Shown: positions 44,887-54,601, counted from the stretch's first letter. The stretch: DNA of 64,000 nucleotides from Achromobacter kerstersii (GCF_902859595.1 NZ_CADIJQ010000005.1:401897-465896), one strand, 5' to 3'. The notes: generated by a model not told the origin, from the sequence alone. Translations and numbers: made by a program.

Positions 44887-45687
44887 CTACCTGATTCCCG
44901 CCCGCATGAACGATTGCACGAACTGCCGCTGGAACAGCAGGAAGGCGATCAGCAAGGGGGCGGCCGACATCAGCGTGGCCGCGGTAATCACCGACCAATC
45001 GATACCCTGATCGGTCGACGAGAACACCTGCAACCCCACCGTCAGCGGCCGGGACTCCACGGAGTTTGTGATGATCAGCGGCCACAGGAAGTTGTTCCAG
45101 TGGTGGCTGACCGACACCAGCCCATAGGCCACGTAGATCGGCTTGGCCAGCGGCACGTACACCTTCCACAGAATCTGCATGGCGTTCGCGCCTTCCATGC
45201 GCGCGGCTTCTTCAAGCTCGCGCGGCACCGTCTTGAACGTCTGGCGCAAGAGGAAGATGCCAAAGGCCGACGCAAAGTACGGCAGGCCGATCGCGAACAC
45301 CGTATCGCGAATGCCCAGCTGGCTCATTGACCGGTAGTTCTCCACCAGCAGCACGTCCGGCATGATCATCAGCTGCAACAGCACCAGCATGAAGACGAAA
45401 TCGCGGCCGCGAAACTCGAAGCGCGCGAACGCGTAGCCGGCCAGCGTGGACAGCACCAGCTGCGCCGCCAGCACCATCGTGACAAGCAGGAAGGTGTTCA
45501 GGAAGTAGCGCGGAAACGGCGCGGCCTGCCAGGCGCGGGCGAAGTTATCGAGCGTCAGCGGGGCGAACAGTTCAAAGCGGGTCGCATAGGCCGGCGGGTG
45601 GAACGCCGCCCACATGGCGTAGGCCAGCGGCAGAATCCACAACAGGCCCAGCGCCCACGCGCCCAGGGTATCGAGCTTGTCTTTCAT
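44887..45687 (-). CDS. UgpE-type carbohydrate ABC permease
   Basis: 266-residue inner-membrane permease of the MalG/UgpE class, about six helices; its EAA loop is EEAARMEGANAMQILWKVYVPLAKP. The start at 45687 forms an ATGA overlap with the other permease. The frame extends to 46071, but that part is shadow. It is the last gene of a LacI - phosphodiesterase - ATPase - receptor - permease - permease series read leftward. The GpdQ neighbour suggests glycerol-3-phosphate or glycerophosphodiesters as substrate. Confidence 0.9.
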   Translation of the reverse strand: MKDKLDTLGAWALGLLWILPLAYAMWAAFHPPAYATRFELFAPLTLDNFARAWQAAPFPRYFLNTFLLVTMVLAAQLVLSTLAGYAFARFEFRGRDFVFMLVLLQLMIMPDVLLVENYRSMSQLGIRDTVFAIGLPYFASAFGIFLLRQTFKTVPRELEEAARMEGANAMQILWKVYVPLAKPIYVAYGLVSVSHHWNNFLWPLIITNSVESRPLTVGLQVFSSTDQGIDWSVITAATLMSAAPLLIAFLLFQRQFVQSFMRAGIR

Positions 45688-46559
45688 TGATAGTGCGTCC
45701 TGCGATCCAGCCAGCGGAACTTGATGAGCGCGGTCAGCGCCAGCACCACCAGCAACACGACGGTCAGCGTGGCGGCGTAAGCCGTGTCCCAGAAACTGAA
45801 ACCCACCTGGTAGATGTAATACAGCAGCAAGGTGCTGGCGTTGTCCGGCCCGCCGCGCGTCATGACGACCACGTGGTCCACCAGACGGAACGCGTTGATC
45901 AGCGCATTGATCAGCACGAAGAGCGTGGTGGGCATCAGCAGCGGCCACAGGATGCGGCGGAAATACTGCCAGCGCGATGCGCCTTCCAGCATGGCGGCCT
46001 CGCGCAGCGACGGCGACACCGTCTGCAAGGCGGCCAGGTAGAAGATCATGAAGAAGCCCGACTCCTTCCACACCGTCACCAGCATCAGCGCCGGCAGCGC
46101 CGTGTCGCGGTTACCCAGCCAGTTGGGGCCGGGCGAACCGAACCAGCCCATCACCTGCGCGATCAGCCCGTACTGCGGCGTGTAGAAGAACAGCCAGATG
46201 TTGGCCACCGCCACCATCGGCAACACCGTCGGCGTGAAGTACGCCATGCGCAAAAAGCCGCGCCCGCGCAGATTGCGGTTTACCCACAGCGCCATGATCA
46301 GCGCAATGCCGATTGACGTGGGGATCGTGCCCAGCGCAAACCACAGGTTGTTCCACAGCGACTGCCAGAACACCGGATCGTCACGCATGACGGCATAGTT
46401 ATCCAGGCCCACAAAGCGCGCCGGGCGCGCGCCCTTGGGCGTGGAGAAAAAGCTGTGCCAGAGCGTCGCCACCGCCGGGTAATGCGTGAACGCGGCGAGC
46501 AGCACGATGGCTGGCAGCAACAGCAGCCAGCCATAAAGCGCATTCAAAGAGCGGCTCAT
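45684..46559 (-). CDS. UgpA-type carbohydrate ABC permease
   Basis: 291-residue permease of the MalF/UgpA class. It begins MSRSLNALYGWLLLLPAIVLLAAFTHYPAVATLWHSFF and has LREAAMLEGASRWQYFRRILWPLLMPTT as its EAA loop. It pairs with UgpE (4-bp overlap) to make the channel. It starts 13 bp after the receptor stop. Confidence 0.92.
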   Translation of the reverse strand: MSRSLNALYGWLLLLPAIVLLAAFTHYPAVATLWHSFFSTPKGARPARFVGLDNYAVMRDDPVFWQSLWNNLWFALGTIPTSIGIALIMALWVNRNLRGRGFLRMAYFTPTVLPMVAVANIWLFFYTPQYGLIAQVMGWFGSPGPNWLGNRDTALPALMLVTVWKESGFFMIFYLAALQTVSPSLREAAMLEGASRWQYFRRILWPLLMPTTLFVLINALINAFRLVDHVVVMTRGGPDNASTLLLYYIYQVGFSFWDTAYAATLTVVLLVVLALTALIKFRWLDRRTHYQ

Positions 46560-46572
46560 CGTGCTTGTCGGT

Positions 46573-47868
46573 TTACTTGTAAGGACGCAGGATGCGATCG
46601 GCCTCGCGCTGGGCGTCGGTCAGCGCTTGCTGCGGCGTCTTCGACCCCGTCAGCGCCGCTTGCAGCGCGTCGTTCAGGGTCTTGGTGACGCGCTGGTTTT
46701 CATGCGTGGAGAACTCCGCCACGCTGACTTCCAACTGGTCGCGCGCGACCGCCGCTGCCGGCACTTCCTGCGCATACTTCTTCATCTTTTCGGTTTGCCA
46801 GGCGGCCGGCGTCACGGCGACATAGCCCGTGGCGATGCTCCAGTCGGCGGCGCGTTCCGGCGTCGTGACCCACTGCGCAAACTTCAGCGCGGCTTGCTGT
46901 TGCGCCGGCGTGCCGCTCTTGAAGATGTAGAAGTTGCCGCCGCCCGTGGGGCTGCCGCCGCGCTTTTGCTGCGGCATCATGGCCACGCCAAACGGGAAGT
47001 CGGCGTTCTTGCGGATGTTGGTCAGGTTGCCGGTGGTGGTCCAGACCATGGCCGCCTTCTTCTCCAGGAAGTCCTTCGGCGTGGTGCCCCAATCGATGGT
47101 GCCGGTCGGCATGATCTTGTGCTTGGCCGACAGGTCGCGCCAGAACTGCGCGGCTTCCACCACCGCCGGCTTGTCCAGGTAGACCTCGTTGCCCGCCTCG
47201 TTCATCAGGATGGCCCCGTTGGGCGTGGTCAGTGCCTGGAACAGCCAGTACGCGAACGCGCCGCCCGACGGGATCTCGATGCCCCATTGCGTGGTGTTGC
47301 CGGACGCATCCTGCTTGGTCAGCTTCTTGCCGTAGTCGACCAGCTCTGCCCACGTGGCGGGCGCGCGCTCGGGGTCCAGGCCCGCGGCCTTGAACAGGTC
47401 TTTGTTGTAGTACATGACGATGGTCGAACGCTGGAACGGCACGCCCCAGGTGTGTCCGCCCGAACGGCTGTTCTGCATGAAGGCGTCATAGAAGCCGCCC
47501 AGCCATTTCTTGTCGGCGTCGCTTTTCGCCAGCGAATCGATCGGCACGATGGCGTCTTCGTCGATCAGCGTGAACATGTCGGTGGACAGCAGCACGGCCA
47601 GCTGCGGCGGCGTGCCGCCCTTGAGCGCCGTCAGCGCCTTGGCGATGGAATCCTGATACGAGCCGGCGTAGATCGGCTTGATCTTGATGTCGGGATTTTC
47701 CTTCTGGAAGTCCGCCACCATGTCGTCAACGATCTTCGTGATCGGGCCGCCGACGGCAACCGGGTAATAGAACTCGACTTCTACGGGCTTGTTCTGCGCC
47801 TGCACAGGCAGGGACAGGCAGGCGGCGGCCAGGCTGGCGGCCAGGGTCTTCAGTACGATGCGTCGCAT
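46573..47868 (-). CDS. UgpB-type ABC receptor (glycerol-3-phosphate/glycerophosphodiester class)
   Basis: 431-residue family 1 extracellular binding protein. Signal peptide MRRIVLKTLAASLAAACLSLPVQA; then VEVEFYYPVAVGGPITKIVDDMVADFQKENPDIKIKPIYAGSYQ, close in form to UgpB (VTEIQFWHSM...), and WGVPFQRSTIVMYYNKDLFKAAGLDPE. The frame runs on to 48171, but the start at 47868 gives the signal peptide. The ligand call rests on the GpdQ-like neighbour and on resemblance, not on a solved binding site. Confidence 0.88.
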   Translation of the reverse strand: MRRIVLKTLAASLAAACLSLPVQAQNKPVEVEFYYPVAVGGPITKIVDDMVADFQKENPDIKIKPIYAGSYQDSIAKALTALKGGTPPQLAVLLSTDMFTLIDEDAIVPIDSLAKSDADKKWLGGFYDAFMQNSRSGGHTWGVPFQRSTIVMYYNKDLFKAAGLDPERAPATWAELVDYGKKLTKQDASGNTTQWGIEIPSGGAFAYWLFQALTTPNGAILMNEAGNEVYLDKPAVVEAAQFWRDLSAKHKIMPTGTIDWGTTPKDFLEKKAAMVWTTTGNLTNIRKNADFPFGVAMMPQQKRGGSPTGGGNFYIFKSGTPAQQQAALKFAQWVTTPERAADWSIATGYVAVTPAAWQTEKMKKYAQEVPAAAVARDQLEVSVAEFSTHENQRVTKTLNDALQAALTGSKTPQQALTDAQREADRILRPYK

Positions 47869-47902
47869 GGTGGCGTTTCCTTCCTGTGGATGTGGGCGTC
47901 TT

Positions 47903-48958
47903 CTAGCGCCCGACGGTGTTGATGACCGCCGAATCGGCGGCAAAGAAATGCTGCTGCGCGTCCTGCCAGGACAGGCGCAAGGCCTCGCCTGCACGGGCGC
48001 GTAAATGGCCGCCGACGCGCACGGCCACGCCGCTGGTATCGCCGACGCGGCAGACCACGATGGAGTCCGCGCCGAAGTACTCGACGCTTTCCACCGTGGC
48101 GGGAATGCCGTCGCCATCAATGCGGATGTGTTCGGGGCGCACGCCAAGCTTGACCGCACCCGCCGGCGCATTCGCGATGACGGGGCCCTGCGTGCCGGCG
48201 ATGACGGTGGCGCCTTGCGGGCTCGCCAGACCGATCAGATTCATGGGGGGCGTGCCGATGAAGCGCGCCGCAAATTCGCTGGCCGGACGCGCGTACAAGG
48301 CGTCGGGCGTATCGTGCTGTTCGATCTGGCCGCCGCGCAACAGCACCACCTGATCCGCCATGCTCATGGCTTCGGTCTGGTCGTGCGTCACGTACACCAT
48401 CGTGATGCCCAGGTCTTGCTGCAACGCCCGGATCTCGCGGCGCATCTCGTGACGCAGCTGCGCATCCAGGTTCGACAGCGGTTCATCCATCAGGCACACC
48501 GGCGCTTCCGAAATCACCGCGCGGCCCAGCGCTACGCGCTGCTGCTGGCCGCCCGACAATTGCGAAGGCTTGCGGTCCAGCAGATGGCCCAGGCCCAACA
48601 GCCCGGCCACGCGTTGCAGGCGGCGGTCGAAATCACGCGCCGGTTCCTTGCGCACCTTGAGGCCGAACAGAATGTTTTCGCGCACCGACAGATGCGGAAA
48701 CAGCGCATACGACTGGAACACCATCGATATGCGGCGTTTGGCCGGCGGCAGTTGGGTGACGTCGCGGTCGCCGATGTGGATGGTGCCCGAGGTGGGCGTG
48801 TCCAATCCGGCAATCATGCGCAACGTGGTCGACTTGCCGCAGCCCGACGGGCCCAGCAGCACCGTGAAGCTGCCCGCTGGCACGGTGAAGCTCACGCCGT
48901 GAATCGCGGCGGCGCCGCCATACTGTTTGGTGAGGTTATCCAGAACGATGGATGACAT
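47903..48958 (-). CDS. UgpC/MalK-type ABC ATPase
   Basis: 351 residues: ATPase domain with Walker A GPSGCGKST (36-44), Q-loop FQSYALFPHLSVRENI, signature LSGGQQQRVALGRA, Walker B CLMDEPLSNLD, H-loop VTHDQTEAMSMADQ, then an OB-type regulatory domain (from about residue 240) with KLGVRPEHIRI. First transport gene of the unit; a LacI-type palindrome lies 46 bp upstream of its start. Confidence 0.94.
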   Translation of the reverse strand: MSSIVLDNLTKQYGGAAAIHGVSFTVPAGSFTVLLGPSGCGKSTTLRMIAGLDTPTSGTIHIGDRDVTQLPPAKRRISMVFQSYALFPHLSVRENILFGLKVRKEPARDFDRRLQRVAGLLGLGHLLDRKPSQLSGGQQQRVALGRAVISEAPVCLMDEPLSNLDAQLRHEMRREIRALQQDLGITMVYVTHDQTEAMSMADQVVLLRGGQIEQHDTPDALYARPASEFAARFIGTPPMNLIGLASPQGATVIAGTQGPVIANAPAGAVKLGVRPEHIRIDGDGIPATVESVEYFGADSIVVCRVGDTSGVAVRVGGHLRARAGEALRLSWQDAQQHFFAADSAVINTVGR

Positions 48959-49003
48959 GCTGTCTCGACGATCTAATTGTTAGATCCGCATTGTTGCCTG
49001 TTA

Positions 49004-49017
49004 TGAAAACCTTTTCA
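49004..49017. promoter_or_regulatory. LacI-type operator upstream of the ABC ATPase gene
   Basis: TGAAAACCTTTTCA is symmetric apart from its two central bases. The same form (TGAAAACGATTTCA) occurs at 50946-50959 upstream of the LacI-type gene. Confidence 0.6.
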
Positions 49018-49054
49018 TTGTGCAGCGCAAACATGACGGATTCGTGGCAATGCC

Positions 49055-49072
49055 CGGGGGTTATAGCCCCCG
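49055..49072 (-). terminator. Short hairpin after the phosphodiesterase gene
   Basis: CGGGGG-TTATAG-CCCCCG, 6-bp stem, 10 bp past the stop at 49082. There is no T run, so termination strength is uncertain. Confidence 0.35.
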
Positions 49073-49081
49073 TTCTACGGC

Positions 49082-49879
49082 TCAGGCAAACGGATAAGGC
49101 CCGGGGTAATCCCCGATAACGGCGTGGTGGGTGACGAGGTTCTTGCCTTGCCACCAATGCAGCTGGTAGCCCGGCGGTTCCATGATGTATTGCAGCGTGG
49201 GGCGCGGCCCCAGCTCCAGCGCCAACTGATGCGCGGTGCCGGGACAGGTCGACGCAATGGTGCCGCCAAAGCGCTGGAAGATGGTGCGGTGCAAGTGCCC
49301 GCACAGCACGCGTTCAACGTTCGGAAAGCGCGCGATGATGCGTTCCAGTTCCGGCGCGCCGGCCAACAGGCCGATGGCGTCCATGTGTTCGATGCCCGTC
49401 AGGAATGGCGGATGGTGCATCAGCACCAGCGTGGGCCGGTCAGGTTGCTCCGCCAGGCGCGCGGCGAGCCAGTCCAGGCGGTCCTGGCATAGCTCGCCAT
49501 GGCTCTTCATTGGCACCACCGTGTCCAGCGACAGCATGCGCAGCGGATAGTTTTCGATGGCGTACTGGATAAAGTCGCCGCCATCTTGCAGGTAAGCATG
49601 GTCGGGGAAGGCGGCGCGCAGCTGTGCGCGGTCGTCATGATTGCCGGGCAAGAGAAAGTACGGAATCTCCAGCGCTTGCAGGTGTTCGCGCAGCACCGCG
49701 TATTCGTGCGGGCGGCCAAGGTCGGTCAGGTCGCCCGTGATCAGTACGCAGTCGGGGCGCGGCGTCAGGGCATTGAGCGCGCGCACGGCAGGTGCCAGAA
49801 ACGCAGCCGGGTCGATGATGCCGTAGGCCTTGTCGCCCGGGGTGCGCATGTGCAGGTCGGTGATTTGTGCGATGAGCAT
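49082..49879 (-). CDS. gpdQ: GpdQ-type glycerophosphodiesterase
   Basis: 265-residue calcineurin-like phosphodiesterase. All binuclear metal ligands of the GpdQ group stand at the same positions as I recall for that enzyme: D8, H10, D50, N80, H156, H195 and H197 (motifs TDLH, TGDLTD, PGNHDD, MHHPP, CGHLH). It also shares the GxKxYGxID start. Such enzymes hydrolyse glycerophosphodiesters to glycerol-3-phosphate and an alcohol, and some take cAMP or other phosphodiesters. Between the LacI regulator and the Ugp-like transporter, it would process what the transporter imports. No signal peptide, hence cytoplasmic. Confidence 0.88.
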   Translation of the reverse strand: MLIAQITDLHMRTPGDKAYGIIDPAAFLAPAVRALNALTPRPDCVLITGDLTDLGRPHEYAVLREHLQALEIPYFLLPGNHDDRAQLRAAFPDHAYLQDGGDFIQYAIENYPLRMLSLDTVVPMKSHGELCQDRLDWLAARLAEQPDRPTLVLMHHPPFLTGIEHMDAIGLLAGAPELERIIARFPNVERVLCGHLHRTIFQRFGGTIASTCPGTAHQLALELGPRPTLQYIMEPPGYQLHWWQGKNLVTHHAVIGDYPGPYPFA

Positions 49880-49909
49880 GATGCGTGCGGAATGTCGGAA
49901 GGGATGGGA

Positions 49910-50923
49910 TCAGCGGCGCACGGCGGCCGCGGTGCCGCCGACCACGATGCAGTGCGGCAGGCGATTCGATTGGGGCGGCTGGCCGTGAATCTGCGCCAGC
50001 AGATTCGAGCACGCGGTTTGTCCGATGCCATCGCTGGGCTGCGCCACGGTCGTCAAGGGCGGCGTCAGCAAGGCGCCGAATCGCATGCCGTCGAAGCCGC
50101 TGACGGAAATATCGGCGGGCACGCGCAGCCCAAGCGCCACCAGGTCGGCGATGACGGCCGTGGCCAGCAGGTCGTTCGAGCAGAACAGCGCCGTGGGCGC
50201 CTGCTTGCGGCGCAGCGCGGCTTTCAGCACGTCGGCGTCGCTGCCCGTGTGTGAACTCATGGCGATGTGCTGCACGGTGTCCAGGCCCAGCTTCTTCGCG
50301 CAGGCGCGCGCGCCGGTCAGCCGTCGGCGCGCACGGTCGGACGCGGTCAGCGGACCCGTCACCAGTGCAATGCGGCGATGGCCCAACGCGGCCAGGTGCG
50401 CGACCATGTCGCTGGCTGCCGCGCGGTTGTCGACGGACGCGAACGGATGCGTGTTGGATTCGTTGTAGACCAGCACGTACGGCATGCCGGCGCTGTCCAG
50501 ATCGTCCAGTGTGGCGCTTTTGTTGACGTCGGCCACGGTCAGGATCAGGCCATCCACCTGATGGTCCATCAGCCCTTGCACCGCTGCCGATTCCACGGCG
50601 GGGTCGTAGCCGGTGGCGGTCAGCATCACGCTATAGCCCGATTCGCGCGCACGCCGTTCCGCGCCTTCAAAGCACTCGGCGAAGACGGGATTCGACAACG
50701 TGGGAAGAATCAGTCCGATGGTGCGCGTGCTGCCCGAACGCAGGCTGCGGCCGACGCGGTTCGGACGGAAGCCGGCGCGCTTGGCCACATTGCGAATATG
50801 CGCCAGCGTGTCGGGGTGCACGATCTCGGGCTGGTTGAACGCGCGCGACACCGTCGCCGGAGAAACCCCCGCCTTGCGAGCCACTTCAATGATGGAAAAG
50901 CGGGGCGACGGGCGCGTAGCCAT
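49910..50923 (-). CDS. LacI-family transcriptional regulator
   Basis: 337 residues: HTH FSIIEVARKAGVSPATVSRAFNQPEIVHPDTLAHIRNVAKRAGFRPNRVGRSLRSG with hinge helix, followed by a periplasmic-binding-like effector domain (TIGLILPTLSNPVFAECFEGAERRARESGY). It starts the leftward unit with the phosphodiesterase 30 bp downstream. A LacI-type palindrome 23 bp before its start suggests autoregulation. The effector is probably a glycerophosphodiester product (inference). Confidence 0.92.
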   Translation of the reverse strand: MATRPSPRFSIIEVARKAGVSPATVSRAFNQPEIVHPDTLAHIRNVAKRAGFRPNRVGRSLRSGSTRTIGLILPTLSNPVFAECFEGAERRARESGYSVMLTATGYDPAVESAAVQGLMDHQVDGLILTVADVNKSATLDDLDSAGMPYVLVYNESNTHPFASVDNRAAASDMVAHLAALGHRRIALVTGPLTASDRARRRLTGARACAKKLGLDTVQHIAMSSHTGSDADVLKAALRRKQAPTALFCSNDLLATAVIADLVALGLRVPADISVSGFDGMRFGALLTPPLTTVAQPSDGIGQTACSNLLAQIHGQPPQSNRLPHCIVVGGTAAAVRR

Positions 50924-51243
50924 ATCTATATTGCTGTCGGTTTACTGAAAACGATTTCATCTTACAAGACAAATATGAACTTTGTATTGCACGGGTTTGC
51001 GCTATGCTGGTGACGCCGCAACAACAGAAAGCCATGGCGCAGCGCAGTCGGTTTACCCCGTAAAACAAGGTGTTTTCGGTGTTTTTCCTAATTGACGCAA
51101 CGCGCACAATGGTTGGGATCAGTCCGCTTTAACCTCGTCGCCCATCGCGCGGGGCAAGCCAGGACAGACCCTCGGTCAAGGGGACCGGGTGCGGAGTTCA
51201 GCTGCCACGCGTGATGCGCGGCTCCGGTAAAGAGGAAAGGATC
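50924..51243. other. Divergent intergenic region LacI regulator / amidase
   Basis: 320 bp between divergent genes. It holds the LacI-type operator at 50946-50959 and an A+T-rich stretch around 51055-51100, likely the amidase promoter area. I see no RNA gene or small ORF. Confidence 0.5.
50946..50959. promoter_or_regulatory. LacI-type operator upstream of the LacI gene
   Basis: TGAAAACGATTTCA: outer arms TGAAA/TTTCA symmetric about a central CG, the usual LacI-family layout, 23 bp before the regulator start. Confidence 0.6.
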
Positions 51244-52572
51244 ATGTCTACTGCCTTAAACAGACTTGGCGCGCTGGAAGCGGCGCACAAGCTGCAACGG
51301 CGCGAGTTAACTGCGGTGCAATTGGTGCGGGCCTGCTTTGCCCGCATCGAGCAGCGCGAAAACACCATCCATGCCTGGACGGCGCTGCAAAAGCAGGCGG
51401 CGCTGGACCATGCGCAAGTGCTCGATAGCGGCGCCTTGCGCGGGCCATTGCATGGCTTGCCGATCGGCGTGAAAGACCTGTTCGACACGTTCGACCTGCC
51501 CACCCGCTACGGCTCCCCCATTTATGAACGCCACCGCCCCGGCCTGGATGCCGCCGCCGTGGCGTTGTGCCGTGGTGCGGGCGCAGTAGTGGTTGGCAAG
51601 ACGGTCACCACGGAATTCGCGACCTATCAAGCCGGCCCCACCCGCAACCCACGCAACGAGGCCTACACGCCGGGCGGCTCGTCCAGCGGTTCGGCCGCTG
51701 CGGTGGCTGACGACATGGTGCCGTTTGCGCTGGGTTCGCAAACCGCGGGCTCCATCATCCGCCCCGCGTCTTACTGCGGCATCGTGGGTTTCAAGCCGAC
51801 CTTTGGTGCGGTGCCGCGAGCCGGCGTGAAGAGTCTGGCCGAATCGTTGGACACGGTGGGCGGCTTCGCGCGCTCGGTGCCAGACGTGGCGCTGTTCGCA
51901 TCGGTCATGATGCGTGACCCGCGCTTGCTGAATCTGGCTTACGAGGGCAAGCCGCGCATCGGCATGTGCCGCACGCTGCAATGGCGGCATGCGCAGGCCG
52001 AAACCAAGGAAGCCTTCGCACAGGCCGCCGCCACGTTGTCCCGGGCAGGCGCCTTCGTGCAAGAAGTGCCGCTGCCGCCGCAGGACTGCATGCTGGTGCA
52101 GCTGCATGCCGACATCATGGCGTTCGAGGCCTCGCAGTCGTTGGCTTACGAACGCTTGGAACACGCCAGCCAGCTCAGCCCCAAGATTCAAGCGGTGCTG
52201 GAAGCGGGCGCGCAGATCACGGCAGAGGAACACATCCGAAATCTGGCGCGTGCTGAAGAATCCCGCGCGCGGGTAAACAGCTGGTTCGATGAATTCGATG
52301 TGGTGCTAGCGCCCAGCGCGGCGGGCGAAGCGCCTTTCGCTGACTTGGGTACGGGTGACCCGCAGTTCTCGCGCGCCTGGACGCTGTTTGGCCTGCCCTG
52401 CCTGAACCTGCCCTTTGCAACCGGCCCGCAAGGCTTGCCCGTTGGCTTGCAGCTGATCGGGCAGCGCTACGACGACTACCGCACGCTGGCCATTGGCGCG
52501 TGGGTGCACAAGCAGTTGCTGGCCGCAAACACGCCTGACATCGGCGCATCCGACATGTGGCCGCGCGGCTGA
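51244..52572 (+). CDS. Amidase-signature hydrolase
   Basis: 442-residue amidase. Catalytic lysine K77 in LPIGVKDLFDT, the cis-serine in TPGGSSSGSAAAVA (residues 142-154) and the nucleophile S170 in GSQTAGSIIRPASYCG make up the Ser-cisSer-Lys triad. The QTAGS form is usual in the non-GatA amidases that hydrolyse small amides or allophanate-like compounds. GAGGAAAGGA precedes the ATG at 51244; an ATG at 51211 is less favoured. It stands alone and ends at a strong terminator. Confidence 0.9.
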   Translation: MSTALNRLGALEAAHKLQRRELTAVQLVRACFARIEQRENTIHAWTALQKQAALDHAQVLDSGALRGPLHGLPIGVKDLFDTFDLPTRYGSPIYERHRPGLDAAAVALCRGAGAVVVGKTVTTEFATYQAGPTRNPRNEAYTPGGSSSGSAAAVADDMVPFALGSQTAGSIIRPASYCGIVGFKPTFGAVPRAGVKSLAESLDTVGGFARSVPDVALFASVMMRDPRLLNLAYEGKPRIGMCRTLQWRHAQAETKEAFAQAAATLSRAGAFVQEVPLPPQDCMLVQLHADIMAFEASQSLAYERLEHASQLSPKIQAVLEAGAQITAEEHIRNLARAEESRARVNSWFDEFDVVLAPSAAGEAPFADLGTGDPQFSRAWTLFGLPCLNLPFATGPQGLPVGLQLIGQRYDDYRTLAIGAWVHKQLLAANTPDIGASDMWPRG

Positions 52573-52592
52573 AACCGGTGCGTTGAAAGCAG

Positions 52593-52621
52593 AAAGCCCG
52601 CCAGATAAGGCGGGCTTTTTT
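52593..52621 (+). terminator. Terminator after the amidase gene
   Basis: Perfect 9-bp stem AAGCCCGCC / GGCGGGCTT with a 6-base loop and TTTTTTTG following, 21 bp past the stop. It also faces the end of leuA and may serve it in reverse less well. Confidence 0.88.
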
Positions 52622-52717
52622 GTTGCCGTGCCGCGCCAAGAAGCGGTGTGTTCTTGGGGGCCGCACGCCCATGTTTCGGGCTTGCGTCAGGCGCTTACTG
52701 GAGGCCAGAGATGCGGA

Positions 52718-54430
52718 TTACGCGGTCTCGGCGGTTTCCGTTTCGGCCGCCGTGACGGCGCCCGAGTTGATGTGGCGGTTGACGGCGCTCAGCACAGCCT
52801 GGAACGACGCGGTGACGATGTCGCGGTCGATGCCCACGCCAAAGCCCGTGCTGGATTCACCCACGCGCAGTTCCACGTAAGAAGCGGCGCGCGTGTCGGT
52901 GCCGGTGCCGATGGCGTGCTCGTGGTAGTCCATGATGCGCACGGGCACGTCCAGCGCGGCCACAAAGGCCGAGATGGCGCCGTCGCCCTTGCCGGTCACG
53001 ATGCGGCGTTCGCCGTTGTATTCGAGTTCGGCTTCGATGCTGAAGTGCTGGCCTTCGCCGGCCGACGGATTGCCGTCGATGCGGTGGCGGATCAGCTTCC
53101 ACGGCGACTTCTGTTCAAGGTATTCGCGGTTGAAGATCGTGTGCACGTCGTCAGCGGTGACTTCGCGGCCGGTCTCGTCAGTGACGCGCTGAATGGCGCG
53201 GCTGAATTCGATTTGCAAGCGGCGCGGCAAGACCAGGCCGTGTTCCTGTTCAAGCAGGTACGACACGCCGCCCTTGCCCGATTGGCTGTTCACGCGGATG
53301 ACGGCGTCGTAGCTGCGGCCGAGGTCGGCGGGGTCGATCGGCAAGTACGGAACTTCCCAGACGGCGTCGGCTGCTTGCAGCGCGAAGCCCTTCTTGATGG
53401 CGTCCTGGTGCGAACCGGAGAACGCGGTGAAGACGAGGTCGCCCGCGTACGGGTGGCGCGGGTGCACCGGCAATTGGTTGCAGTATTCGGCGCAGCGGCG
53501 CACTTCGTCGATGTCGGAGAAGTCCAGCCCCGGGTGCACGCCTTGCGTGTAGAGGTTCAAGGCGAGCGTGACAAGGTCGACGTTACCCGTGCGTTCGCCG
53601 CTGCCGAACAGGCAGCCTTCGATGCGGTCCGCGCCGGCCATCACGGCGAATTCGGCGGCAGCCACAGCGGTGCCGCGGTCGTTATGCGGGTGCACGCTGA
53701 GCACGATGCTGTCGCGGCGGGCCAGGTTCTTGTGCATCCACTCGATCTGGTCGGCGTACAGGTTGGGGCTGGTGGCCTCGATCGTGGCGGGCAGGTTCAA
53801 CACCATCTTGTGATCGGGCGTGGGCTGCCAGACGTCGGCTACGGCATCCGAGACCTCCAGCGCGAATTCGGGTTCAGTCGTGCTGAACACTTCGGGCGAG
53901 TACTCGTAGCTCCACTTGGTTTCCGGGCGCTGCGACGTGTATTGCTTGATCAGGCGCGTGCCGGTGGTGGCGATGCCCTTGATCTCTTCCTTCGTCATGT
54001 TGAACACGACTTTGCGGAAGGCCGGTGCGCACGCGTTGTACATGTGGACGATGGCTTGCTTGGCGCCCGCGGCGGCTTCCACGGTGCGGCTGATCAAGTC
54101 TTCACGCGACTGGGTCAGCACGATGATGGTCACGTCGTCGGGAATGCGCTTTTCCTCGATGAGCTTGCGCACGAAATCGAAGTCGGTCTGGGAGGCCGAC
54201 GGGAAACCGACTTCGATTTCCTTGAAGCCGATCTTCACCAACTGTTCGAAGAAGCGGAGCTTGCGCTCGACGCTCATGGGTTCGATCAGGGCCTGGTTAC
54301 CGTCGCGCAAGTCCGTGCTCATCCAGATCGGCGCCTTGGTGATGCGGCGGCTGGGCCAGGTGCGTTCGGAGAAATCGCGGGTAAAGGGCGCGAAGGGGAC
54401 GTATTTGGTGGCGGGGTTGGCAAGCATCAT
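52718..54430 (-). CDS. leuA: 2-isopropylmalate synthase
   Basis: 570-residue LeuA of the long class (like the Corynebacterium/Mycobacterium and many proteobacterial forms that begin KY-PF). Metal and substrate sites: [15 protein letters not shown] (residues 38-52) and [15 protein letters not shown]. The C-terminal regulatory domain (residues 420-560) ends with a [11 protein letters not shown] tail. It condenses acetyl-CoA with 2-oxoisovalerate, the first step of leucine synthesis, and is normally inhibited by leucine. A 397-bp upstream region carries a candidate leader peptide. MM start: either ATG is possible. Confidence 0.95.
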   Translation of the reverse strand: MMLANPATKYVPFAPFTRDFSERTWPSRRITKAPIWMSTDLRDGNQALIEPMSVERKLRFFEQLVKIGFKEIEVGFPSASQTDFDFVRKLIEEKRIPDDVTIIVLTQSREDLISRTVEAAAGAKQAIVHMYNACAPAFRKVVFNMTKEEIKGIATTGTRLIKQYTSQRPETKWSYEYSPEVFSTTEPEFALEVSDAVADVWQPTPDHKMVLNLPATIEATSPNLYADQIEWMHKNLARRDSIVLSVHPHNDRGTAVAAAEFAVMAGADRIEGCLFGSGERTGNVDLVTLALNLYTQGVHPGLDFSDIDEVRRCAEYCNQLPVHPRHPYAGDLVFTAFSGSHQDAIKKGFALQAADAVWEVPYLPIDPADLGRSYDAVIRVNSQSGKGGVSYLLEQEHGLVLPRRLQIEFSRAIQRVTDETGREVTADDVHTIFNREYLEQKSPWKLIRHRIDGNPSAGEGQHFSIEAELEYNGERRIVTGKGDGAISAFVAALDVPVRIMDYHEHAIGTGTDTRAASYVELRVGESSTGFGVGIDRDIVTASFQAVLSAVNRHINSGAVTAAETETAETA

Positions 54431-54601
54431 TACTACACCTCGATCGGTTTCTTTTGAATCCCGGGAGCACTAAGTCTCGGCGGCACGTATGACCGGATGA
54501 CGGTCTTGTGCCTGGATTTGCCGTGATTGACCGGCAGGATTCACATCTAAAAAGGGGAAATCGCGTGTGGCAAACGTGGCTGCCGAGCTACCACGGGGAC
54601 A

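Noticed and set aside
52493..54457. 654-codon frame antisense to leuA
   Set aside because: Low-information composition and full overlap with a clear leuA gene; no ribosome site or domain.
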